Positions 17,413-24,395 of a stretch of DNA of 40,539 bases are shown piece by piece. The stretch is from Candidatus Zixiibacteriota bacterium (GTDB taxonomy: Bacteria; Zixibacteria; MSB-5A5; GN15; FEB-12). Each line of letters opens with the position of its first letter. Position 1 is the first letter of the stretch. A model generated the notes under the pieces. The model had not been told where the DNA came from. It did no database searches and was given only the letters and a program-made list of their open reading frames with translations. A program made the position numbers and the translations under genes. The stretch is taken from positions 2,985,440 through 3,025,978 of the forward strand of contig CP070824.1 of the NCBI GenBank assembly GCA_020344395.1, given 5' to 3'.

Positions 17413-18510
17413 TTAACCTTGACTCTTCTTTGTAAATGTGTAATTGCCGTCTTTGACTTCCACCATCACAGCGTCACCAGGCATCACTTTGCCCGTGATT
17501 ATGTCCACACTCAGGCGGTTGATGATGTCCTTTTCGATAATCCTTTGGATTGGTCGCGCCCCAAGTTCGATGGTGTAACCATCCTGGGCGAGTTTTTTGC
17601 GCGCCTCATCCGACAGCTCAGCCTTAATTTCCTGATCCTTAAGCAGATCACAGAGGTTGTTGAACTCAAGGCCGGTGATCAGTTCCACCTGTTCCTGGGT
17701 GAAAGAGTGATAGATGATAATGTCGTTCAGGCGGTTAAGAAACTCGGGGCGGAACTTAGAGAAGAGGAAACCGCGAACCTCCTCCATGTCCACTTCGCGT
17801 CCTTCGCGATCGGCGTCGAGGATCTTGTCGGCGGCATAGTTTGAGGTCAAAACCACCAGGCAGTTCGAGAAGTCGACGGTTCTGCTCTGACCGTCCGTAA
17901 GGCGGCCGTCATCAAGAAGTTGCAGCAGCAGATTAAACACATCCGGATGGGCTTTCTCGACCTCGTCAAAGAGGACGATCGAGAACGGCTTGCGCCGCAC
18001 GGCCTCGGTGAGCACGCCACCTTCTTCATACCCGACATAGCCGGGAGGCGCGCCGATCATCTTAGCCACGGAGTGCTTTTCCATATACTCCGACATGTCT
18101 AACCGAACCATTGCTCCTTTGTCATCGAAGAGAAACTCAGCGAGCAGTTTGGGCAGGTGAGTCTTGCCGGTGCCGGTGGGGCCCAGAAACAGGAACGATC
18201 CGACCGGCCGATGCGGTAGTTTCAACCCGGCCCGCGACTTGCGAATGGCGTTGGCAATAGCCGTAATAGCATCCTTCTGACCGATGATTTTCTTGCTGAG
18301 GAAGGCTTCCATGTTGATCAGCCGGTCCTTTTCAGCGGTAAGCATTTTAGAAACCGGTATTCCCGTGCGATTGGCCACCACGGCGGCGATGTCGGCGTCG
18401 GCAATCTGGTCGGAAAGGTTGGCGGTCACGCTCTTTACGGCGTCGAGCCGCTCACACTTATCGGCAAAGCCTTTCTTGATGTCATCGAGAGTCAGTTTTG
18501 AGGCACTCAT
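17413..18510 (-). CDS. tssH: TssH/ClpV C-terminal half: AAA2 domain as a separate protein
   Basis: Protein of 365 residues holding the second AAA+ domain of a ClpB/ClpV-type ATPase. Landmarks: TGIPVSKML linker (residues 49-57), Walker A GPTGTGKT (110-117), the DMSEYMEKHSVAKMIGAPPGYVGYEEGG pore-loop region, Walker B FSIVLFDEVEKAHPDV, sensor motif CLVVLTSNYA, REFLNRLNDIIIYHSF box and a C-terminal small domain with GARPIQRIIEKDI. In the normal protein this follows the AAA1 domain in the same chain. Here it starts with its own ATG, overlapping the stop of the upstream half (ATGA), and has an ideal ribosome-binding site. The residue after the Walker A threonine region is HLP where relatives have E-L-A. 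Confidence 0.85.
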   Translation of the reverse strand: MSASKLTLDDIKKGFADKCERLDAVKSVTANLSDQIADADIAAVVANRTGIPVSKMLTAEKDRLINMEAFLSKKIIGQKDAITAIANAIRKSRAGLKLPHRPVGSFLFLGPTGTGKTHLPKLLAEFLFDDKGAMVRLDMSEYMEKHSVAKMIGAPPGYVGYEEGGVLTEAVRRKPFSIVLFDEVEKAHPDVFNLLLQLLDDGRLTDGQSRTVDFSNCLVVLTSNYAADKILDADREGREVDMEEVRGFLFSKFRPEFLNRLNDIIIYHSFTQEQVELITGLEFNNLCDLLKDQEIKAELSDEARKKLAQDGYTIELGARPIQRIIEKDIINRLSVDIITGKVMPGDAVMVEVKDGNYTFTKKSQG

Positions 18511-19970
18511 TCTGTCCCTCCTGATCCGGTCTCAAGGCGGTGTCCCCAGAACTCATGCATGCGGTCCACCGTGCGGGAAAACTCCTCGTAGGCCGACCGC
18601 AGCTTGTTGAAGTCTTCAGCGTCCTTCTCGGGGTCTTTTCCATCACACTGCTGTATGAGTTTCTCCAGCTCGGTCCTCTGGCCATCAAGCTCGGGTATTT
18701 TCACCTCCGAGAATTCCTTCTTGACAGCATACTCTGAAGCCGCCTCATCTATAATGTCCAAAGCGATATCTGGCAGGTTCCGTTCGCTTAGATATCTCTG
18801 GGCATATTTGACCGACCCGATTATGGCTTCGTCGGAGTACTCAATCTTGTGGTGCTCTGCGTATTTGGGCATTACCCCGCGAGCGATACGCACAGCGTTG
18901 TCATAGTCTGGCTCTTCGACCTTAACCTTCTCAAAGCGGCGCTCGAGAGCCTTGTCTTTTTCGATGTACTTAGTGTACTCTTCTTCTGTGGTCGCTCCGA
19001 TCAGGCGCAGTTGCCCTCGCGCCAGGGCCGGTTTGATCAGATTGGCCGCGTCCATCCCACCGCCCCCGGTGCCGGCACCGGTAATAGTATGAATCTCATC
19101 GATAAACAGGACTATTTTGCCGCCCGATTTGACTACTTCGCTGACCAGTGTCTTGAATCTCTCCTCGAATTCACCCTTGTACTTGGCTCCGGCCACGAGG
19201 GCTCCCATATCGACCTCCATGACCTTGATGCCTTCGAGCACTTTGGGGATGTCTCCGGCCACTACGGCCTGGGCAAAGCCTTCCACGATGGCTGACTTGC
19301 CGACGCCGGCTCCGCCCAACAGGATCGGGCTGTTCTTTCTGCGCCGCAATAGTATCTGGGTGAGATGCTGGATTTCCGGTTCACGGCCGATCACCGGGTC
19401 GAACTGGCCGGCTGCGGCGAGGTTGGTCATGTCCACACAGTAGCGCAGGGTGCCGGACACATCCTTTTTGCCTTCCTCGGCCGGGGCACCTTCAGCGGTT
19501 GGCGTGGAGACGGTCGAAGCAATCTCCTCGACTGACTTGCTGTCGGCAATCGCCTTGTAAATGTCTTCCTTGAGCAGGTCAATCTTGTCGCGGACATACG
19601 GGGCCAGGCTTGATTTGGGATCAAAAATGGCGATAAAAATGTGTTCAGGCTCGACCAGGGCATCATACAGCTTGGCCTTTTCCTCGATGGCCTGGTTAAG
19701 AACCGCCTGAACGCCGGGGGAGATAGCCAGATTCTCGCGCGGGGTCGATTTGCGGGACTGGTCCTTGAGGTAACCCTCAACGATCGATTCAATCAGTCCC
19801 GGGCTCTTGTCGATCTGGTTGAGAATCGACTCTACTTCGCTGCCTTCGTGTCGAATCACCGCGATGAGCAGGTGTTCGACGTCGATCTCCGGGTGCCGCA
19901 TCTCAGCCGCCACCTCGCGTGCGTTTTTGATGACAGCTCTTGAATCAGAGGAATAGCTGGCGATGTCCAT
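18507..19970 (-). CDS. tssH: TssH/ClpV N-terminal half: Clp_N plus AAA1 domain
   Basis: Protein of 487 residues: double Clp N-repeat (about residues 5-150; [18 protein letters not shown] and [16 protein letters not shown]), linker, then AAA1 with Walker A GGAGVGKS (219-226), Walker B VLFIDE (287-292) and [39 protein letters not shown]. The small domain [23 protein letters not shown] follows, and about 65 residues of middle-domain coiled coil end at SGGTE. TssH disassembles the contracted sheath. The second AAA domain is on the next gene. The ATG has AGGAG upstream, with a rather long 14-base gap. A good promoter lies about 80 bases upstream. Confidence 0.85.
   Translation of the reverse strand: MDIASYSSDSRAVIKNAREVAAEMRHPEIDVEHLLIAVIRHEGSEVESILNQIDKSPGLIESIVEGYLKDQSRKSTPRENLAISPGVQAVLNQAIEEKAKLYDALVEPEHIFIAIFDPKSSLAPYVRDKIDLLKEDIYKAIADSKSVEEIASTVSTPTAEGAPAEEGKKDVSGTLRYCVDMTNLAAAGQFDPVIGREPEIQHLTQILLRRRKNSPILLGGAGVGKSAIVEGFAQAVVAGDIPKVLEGIKVMEVDMGALVAGAKYKGEFEERFKTLVSEVVKSGGKIVLFIDEIHTITGAGTGGGGMDAANLIKPALARGQLRLIGATTEEEYTKYIEKDKALERRFEKVKVEEPDYDNAVRIARGVMPKYAEHHKIEYSDEAIIGSVKYAQRYLSERNLPDIALDIIDEAASEYAVKKEFSEVKIPELDGQRTELEKLIQQCDGKDPEKDAEDFNKLRSAYEEFSRTVDRMHEFWGHRLETGSGGTE
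18508..18522 (-). promoter_or_regulatory. ribosome-binding site and overlapping start of the TssH C-terminal half
   Basis: AGGAGG (18522-18517) lies six bases ahead of ATG (18510-18508), and the ATG overlaps the TGA stop of the upstream half (18509-18507). The SD is encoded within the final SGGTE residues of the first half. This is the clearest sign that the two halves of TssH are translated as separate, coupled proteins. Confidence 0.75.
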
Positions 19971-20051
19971 ATGTGACCGAATTACTCCTGATAACAGGTT
20001 TGGTGTCCGACAACATTCTTCGCTGCCTAAGCCAAAGGACGATAGTCAATT

Positions 20052-20080
20052 AGTTTAGCGCGGGCCGCAGGCAAAGTCAA
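20052..20080 (-). promoter_or_regulatory. candidate sigma-70 promoter of the core T6SS operon
   Basis: On the minus strand, TTGACT (20080-20075) and TAAACT (20057-20052) are separated by 17 bases, matching sigma-70 consensus at five and four of six positions. Transcription would begin near 20045, giving an untranslated leader of about 75 bases before tssH. The gap 19971-20175 holds nothing else I can identify. Confidence 0.55.
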
Positions 20081-20175
20081 GCGATTTGTGTCACGCGTCA
20101 GCGGGACCCCGGCTGTCCATCTGGCGGCAGTTACCCGTCCGGTCCTTAGCTTAAATCTCTAGGCAGCCGGCAGCC

Positions 20176-21759
20176 TCATGATTTCTTCTTTGCCGCAGTC
20201 CGAGCGGTGATCAGCAACTCATCTCTTACGCATTCTAAGGTCTTATCAATCTCATCAGCTACTCTGCCCCATACGGTCGAGTTCCCGGCTGCTTTGCCGC
20301 ACCGGGTGTGGTGCTCAGGCAGGCCGGTCACATCACATCCGATAAGGTAGGCAGGTTCTTCACCACCGCCCAGAAGTATGTTCAAGACCTTTTCTATCTG
20401 ATCCTCAAGCTGGGTTGCCTTGATATCACCTGGAACATCCTTCCACTGTGTATAGTGGTTTTTTAGACAATCGCGGTCTACGCTGATGTAAACATACTTG
20501 ATATGATGGTTATCGAGAATGCTCTTGATACCCGTCCCACCAGTCCAGAAATCCTTGTCTAAGGGACTGTCTGTCGGCGGTTTTGCCTTGTCTTCCCATT
20601 TTCCGCCCTTTTTCAAATAGCCGTAACCCTTGATGCCTTTTCCGCTCCACGCTACATAACACCCTTCCTTGGCGAATTCAATCAATGGCCTGCCCCATCC
20701 GTCGCTTCTTACTCGCCCCGAATATCCCAGGTCGCGGTGACTATCAAAGTTAATCACAGCTACGGGTGCCTCGCCGTCCAGGTGCTTAATCGCTTTCATG
20801 ACTGCATACGCGCCCCAGAGATAGCCGCTCGTGTGAAAGCTGTTGCAGTCACATACAGCGAATACGGGGAAGCCGAACTTTAGAGCGTCAAGTCTTTCCA
20901 GAAATTTCTCCATCTGGTCATACGGGACTTCCGATGATGAATTACTCAGTTTCTTCTTGCCATCGTCTCCATCTTTAAAAAGCTCGTACTTTTTGCTCTT
21001 CTCAATTACATATTCCGGGGCGTCGTTCTTTGCCTTCGCCGTCAATCTGGCTTGCATATTGTCGTCGCTTCCCTTGGTCCCCTCGTCGACACCCTGGAAA
21101 CATATTCCACTGTACTTGCTGGTCTCCTGTCTTATCCTCTTATAGATTTCGTCACCAAAGAGTGGGATACTTTCTTCCAGATCCCTCGTATCTTTATAAT
21201 TTGACAGCGCAGCAACAAGCGGGTCGAAATTACCATCCAACTCCCCATCGTACAGATCGAGCGATTTCAGTCGACCTTTCAGTTCTGGGATTAAACTGGT
21301 ACGCAGTATCTTCTGATATTCCAACCTCCATGGTTCCGATGGATTTTGCAGGCTGGCAGTGCATTGAAATCCGGTCACCGTTCTGGCGCCTTCTTCCAGG
21401 GAATCCTCAAAGTCTGTTCTTTTCGACATCTTGGCAAGAGGTTGAACCGGCCGGCAGAGGACGAAATCCTTTTGTCCGTGCATGTATACGAGCGGTTCTT
21501 GCGTGCACAACAGATAATACCAATCAGGCTTGTCCAGCAGATTGTCAAAACGCCGGCTGAGACACCACGCATAGTCTCTGTAATTCCATGTGCTCAGCAT
21601 ATAATTATCATCGACAGAGACTTTATTATCGTTTTTATCAATTATTTCGTTCTCATAACAGATGGACCCGCTGAAGAATACAACCTTGGAGAATGTGGTA
21701 ATCTTGGTGGCGCTCATCTGCTCCGCGCTTTTGGACGTTATCTGTGGGTTGCTGGCCAT
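20176..21759 (-). CDS. arginase-fold (ureohydrolase/deacetylase-like) enzyme, putative T6SS effector
   Basis: Protein of 527 residues with no signal peptide. From about residue 295 it shows the metal-binding layout of the arginase/ureohydrolase superfamily: a histidine in NSFHTSGY (H309), an FDSHRD motif (D339, H341, D343, cf. DAHxD), and VDRD (D428, D430, cf. DxDxxDP). A closing GCDVTGLPEHHT segment sits where arginases have their last specificity loop. The first 290 residues are not recognised. Known family members hydrolyse guanidino or acetyl-amide bonds using two Mn2+ ions; the substrate here cannot be told. The gene sits in the T6SS payload block, 25 bases behind an adaptor-like gene, so an effector or effector-linked role is inferred, not shown. 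GGGAG precedes the ATG. Confidence 0.6.
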   Translation of the reverse strand: MASNPQITSKSAEQMSATKITTFSKVVFFSGSICYENEIIDKNDNKVSVDDNYMLSTWNYRDYAWCLSRRFDNLLDKPDWYYLLCTQEPLVYMHGQKDFVLCRPVQPLAKMSKRTDFEDSLEEGARTVTGFQCTASLQNPSEPWRLEYQKILRTSLIPELKGRLKSLDLYDGELDGNFDPLVAALSNYKDTRDLEESIPLFGDEIYKRIRQETSKYSGICFQGVDEGTKGSDDNMQARLTAKAKNDAPEYVIEKSKKYELFKDGDDGKKKLSNSSSEVPYDQMEKFLERLDALKFGFPVFAVCDCNSFHTSGYLWGAYAVMKAIKHLDGEAPVAVINFDSHRDLGYSGRVRSDGWGRPLIEFAKEGCYVAWSGKGIKGYGYLKKGGKWEDKAKPPTDSPLDKDFWTGGTGIKSILDNHHIKYVYISVDRDCLKNHYTQWKDVPGDIKATQLEDQIEKVLNILLGGGEEPAYLIGCDVTGLPEHHTRCGKAAGNSTVWGRVADEIDKTLECVRDELLITARTAAKKKS

Positions 21760-21784
21760 TTTGTCACTCCCAAGTGTCTATGTC

Positions 21785-22693
21785 TCATTGCTTCTCTTCT
21801 TGAGCAGATTGCACTCGCTCGATATCTGGAAACTCAACGCTAATAGTTCCTGGCGGAATGTTCTCCTCGCGCGCGTAGCCGTTACTGTCCAGCGTGCCCT
21901 CCCTCTTGGAGCCATCCGGAAGGTACAATACGTATTTTTCATCAGGCACCGGTTCACCTATGTCATCCGCCAAACGTATCTCAAACCAGTCCTTGAATTT
22001 CAGGATTCCCGATTCCTGCTCTCGGCCCAGTTCCAGGTCCTCTATCTTGATGGTGAAAAAGTACTCCGGCGGGTTATACGAGGCACCGTATTTCTGGCGC
22101 TCTTCTTCGGTGGGAATCTCGTCGGTGTCCTCGTGGTATTCGTATTCCCACTCCAGTTCAACGCGCGCATTCATTACTTTGGCCAGGAGTTCCGTGATAC
22201 GATCATGGGCACCGTCCTGATCATACTCGTAGATGACTAACTTGACTTCGGTCTCATCCCGTATGTTTTCCACTTCGGCTGAAAGGGTAAGGATATCGCC
22301 GCGCCGGGCCTCGGTGGCGCTCCAGCCGATGGACTTGATCCGGGGCGGGGGGAAGACCGGGATGTGATTGGATTCGCCGTCGAGGCTGTTGTCCGGAAGC
22401 TCGACTTCGAAATAAATCCTGTCTCCCGGCTCCATGTCTTCCGGAACGTCGAATTCGTCAACGAACGTGTTGTTTCTGATCTCGCCGGACACTTTTCCGA
22501 GCTTCTCACCCTTCTCACTCTTCCCGGTAACTTTGATCTTGGCCCCGGCACCGACCAGAGCGGTGTTGACCTCGAAACGGGCCGCGTGGCCCGCGAAGGC
22601 ACAGCCAGGAGTCCACGAGGCACTGATCAAGTGGGACTCGAGTTCTACCTCGTGCTCAGTATCGGTTCCCTTGTTGAACTTAAGCTCGGGCAT
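21785..22693 (-). CDS. Ig/beta-module adaptor protein of the T6SS payload block
   Basis: Protein of 302 residues, beta-rich with no signal peptide. Two Ig-like repeats can be seen (SASWTPGCAFAGHAARFEV and SIGWSATEARRGDILTLSA starts), followed by a C-terminal module with FFTIKIEDLELG, then WFEIRLADDIGEPVPDEKYV, LYLPDGSKREGTLDSNGYA and REENIPPGTISVEFPD. That module recurs in the PAAR protein (LHDADNN...KYILRP...GIPPGKVRVEFPE) and in many VgrG- or PAAR-linked T6SS proteins, where it looks like a spike or adaptor extension. It overlaps the DcrB-like gene by one base (TGATG), so the two are probably made together. Likely it helps load the arginase-fold protein or another cargo. Confidence 0.65.
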   Translation of the reverse strand: MPELKFNKGTDTEHEVELESHLISASWTPGCAFAGHAARFEVNTALVGAGAKIKVTGKSEKGEKLGKVSGEIRNNTFVDEFDVPEDMEPGDRIYFEVELPDNSLDGESNHIPVFPPPRIKSIGWSATEARRGDILTLSAEVENIRDETEVKLVIYEYDQDGAHDRITELLAKVMNARVELEWEYEYHEDTDEIPTEEERQKYGASYNPPEYFFTIKIEDLELGREQESGILKFKDWFEIRLADDIGEPVPDEKYVLYLPDGSKREGTLDSNGYAREENIPPGTISVEFPDIERVQSAQEEKQ

Positions 22694-23145
22694 CAGTCGG
22701 CTTCCAGCGGCTCGTAGGTTCCGGGCAGGAGCGATTCAATTATCTTCGGAAGTTGCAGGCCCACCGTCTTGTAGGACTTGCGTGAGAACTTGGCGCTGAT
22801 CGCAAAGCCCATATTGTCTTTTATTACAAATACGTACTTCTGCATGATCAGACTGTCCTCGGACGGCACCCATTTGTAGACGAATTCCCAGGCCGGGTTC
22901 CCACCGGGGATGGTTGTCTCCTCGTCCTTGAGCACATCAACGCCCTGCAAGCCGTCCACTAAAGGATCCGTTTTTTCACGGGCGAAGGACGCGATGGTTT
23001 CATGCCTTAGCTGCCGGTCAATTGTGATCATTATGCTGTGCTGCATTCCGTCCTGATCAGGCCCGTTGAAGACATAAACAGTTTGATCCTCCCAGCCCAT
23101 GGGCAGATCCACCTTGAAGAACTCGGTTGATTCAAAGCTGCTCAT
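22693..23145 (-). CDS. DcrB/DUF1795-type protein, putative Eag-like effector chaperone
   Basis: Protein of 150 residues in the DcrB/DUF1795 style: an N-terminal LPMGWEDQTVYVFNG motif (cf. LPxGWxDxT), ITIDRQLRHETIASFAR strand-helix, GNPAWEFVYKW and a final helix LPKIIESLLP. In T6SS loci, proteins of this family (EagR/EagT6) are chaperones that hold and deliver effectors. There is no signal peptide, in line with a cytoplasmic chaperone. Its one-base overlap with the beta adaptor and its place in the payload block support that reading. Which cargo it serves is not clear, since the local PAAR protein has no transmembrane region. Confidence 0.65.
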   Translation of the reverse strand: MSSFESTEFFKVDLPMGWEDQTVYVFNGPDQDGMQHSIMITIDRQLRHETIASFAREKTDPLVDGLQGVDVLKDEETTIPGGNPAWEFVYKWVPSEDSLIMQKYVFVIKDNMGFAISAKFSRKSYKTVGLQLPKIIESLLPGTYEPLEAD

Positions 23146-23180
23146 CTATATTCTCCTGAAAGTCAACATGGTATTCAGCC

Positions 23181-24392
23181 TCAATCGATCCTGGTGATAG
23201 CTCCATCGGAGGCTACAAACACACTGCCGGAGGGGCCAACAACCGGCGGCGTGCGGAAGTGATCGCCTTCTTCATCCACATACTCCCAGACTGTCTTGCC
23301 TTCGGCAGAAAAACAAATTATGCGATCACCGTCGGCGACCAGGAGCCTATCATTAGAAGTAACCGTTGCACTGGGGGTGTCGCTTTTGAGTTCGGCGTTC
23401 CACAAGATTTCACCGTCCTGAACGACTTCGAGTTGGCCCGCCCCAACCAGAAAGACGAGCCCGTGTTTGCCGACGACCGGCGGTTGTACGGGTGCTGTGA
23501 CGGCTGTCGGAATTTCCCACACAGGTTCTCCAGAATCATAGTGTGCGGCCAGGACATAGCCTTTCTCCGTTTGCAGGACTGAATACAGCAGGTTGTCGGG
23601 GCCTACGCTACAGCTAAGCGGCAAAAAACTTCCAGTGACCGCGCGGTCAACAAGATTATTGCTACGCACCAACGATATCGTATCTCGATACGCCAGCACC
23701 GTGCGCCCATTCCCGTAGACAGGCGTTCTGATTACGGTATCCGGTATTGCTCTTTTCCATTCCTGCAGTAAGGCACCATACTTCATCTTGATAAGAGCGA
23801 AAGAGATGTCATGCCGCTTGGGGTAAGGCAGTAGCAGCATGCCGGCGATGAAATCCTCCTCTCTGGGTGCAAAGCAGAGCAGATCGGAATGATCCCCCAA
23901 TCCGGGTACGAGATCCCCGGTGCGGGACTCGTCGTCAAAAGCCTCAAAACTGACTCTCAGGAGCAGATGACTGGAAAAAAACCAGAAGCCTCCTTCTTCA
24001 TCAAGTCTGATGAAGGTGTTGACGGATTTGTCCCTGAATCCCAGCGTACGTCTGTCCCCCAGGTTAACGGCAAAGAAGACTCGTTCGAAATCTACGACCG
24101 CCCGTGTCTCATCAATTAGATGGAGATATTGTGCGTTGCTCGGGATGGATGTATCGTTATAACGGAACTTCCAGGCCTTTTTGCCCTTGGCCGTGACGTC
24201 ATAATCCAAGAACGAGTTGAGCTGTGGATTGGCATGCGGCTGAATATAGCTTGACTGCATTTGATTACTCTCCTCACCGGCCAGTGGTTTCCGGAGTTCG
24301 GTTTTGTCTTGATGGCCAGCCCGGCAGGCCACGGCCAGAAACGCCAGACCGAAGACGATTCTCAGCCGGGATATGGGGATACGTCGGGTCAT
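23181..24392 (-). CDS. beta-propeller lipoprotein, putative immunity protein
   Basis: Lipoprotein of 403 residues: signal peptide with lipobox LAVAC, lipid-modified Cys23. The mature part repeats WD/PQQ-like strands (GEPVWEIPTA, GEILWNAELK, GKTVWEYVDE and VVGKHGLVFLVGA, VVGPSGSVFVAS blades), so a beta-propeller is likely. It starts three bases after the stop of the metalloprotease gene. In T6SS loci a periplasmic or outer-membrane-anchored protein directly behind an exported enzyme is often its immunity factor; that is inference here. An alternative is a sensor of envelope state. SD-like GCAGG precedes the start. Confidence 0.65.
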   Translation of the reverse strand: MTRRIPISRLRIVFGLAFLAVACRAGHQDKTELRKPLAGEESNQMQSSYIQPHANPQLNSFLDYDVTAKGKKAWKFRYNDTSIPSNAQYLHLIDETRAVVDFERVFFAVNLGDRRTLGFRDKSVNTFIRLDEEGGFWFFSSHLLLRVSFEAFDDESRTGDLVPGLGDHSDLLCFAPREEDFIAGMLLLPYPKRHDISFALIKMKYGALLQEWKRAIPDTVIRTPVYGNGRTVLAYRDTISLVRSNNLVDRAVTGSFLPLSCSVGPDNLLYSVLQTEKGYVLAAHYDSGEPVWEIPTAVTAPVQPPVVGKHGLVFLVGAGQLEVVQDGEILWNAELKSDTPSATVTSNDRLLVADGDRIICFSAEGKTVWEYVDEEGDHFRTPPVVGPSGSVFVASDGAITRID

Positions 24393-24395
24393 ACA

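Noticed and set aside
18507-18510. Frameshift or sequencing error in clpV
   Set aside because: The downstream ATG overlaps the stop and has AGGAGG six bases ahead, and both halves keep intact domains; a chance error would not make such a start.
4939-20080. Phage tail, tailocin or eCIS instead of T6SS
   Set aside because: TssK, TssF and TssH motifs and a TssL/M-like pair are present; no tape-measure, holin, capsid or eCIS-type proteins are seen.
4939-20080. Bacteroidetes T6SSiii
   Set aside because: No TssN, TssO, TssP, TssQ or TssR-like gene is seen and a TssL/M-like pair is present; the Hcp style is similar but the rest is not.
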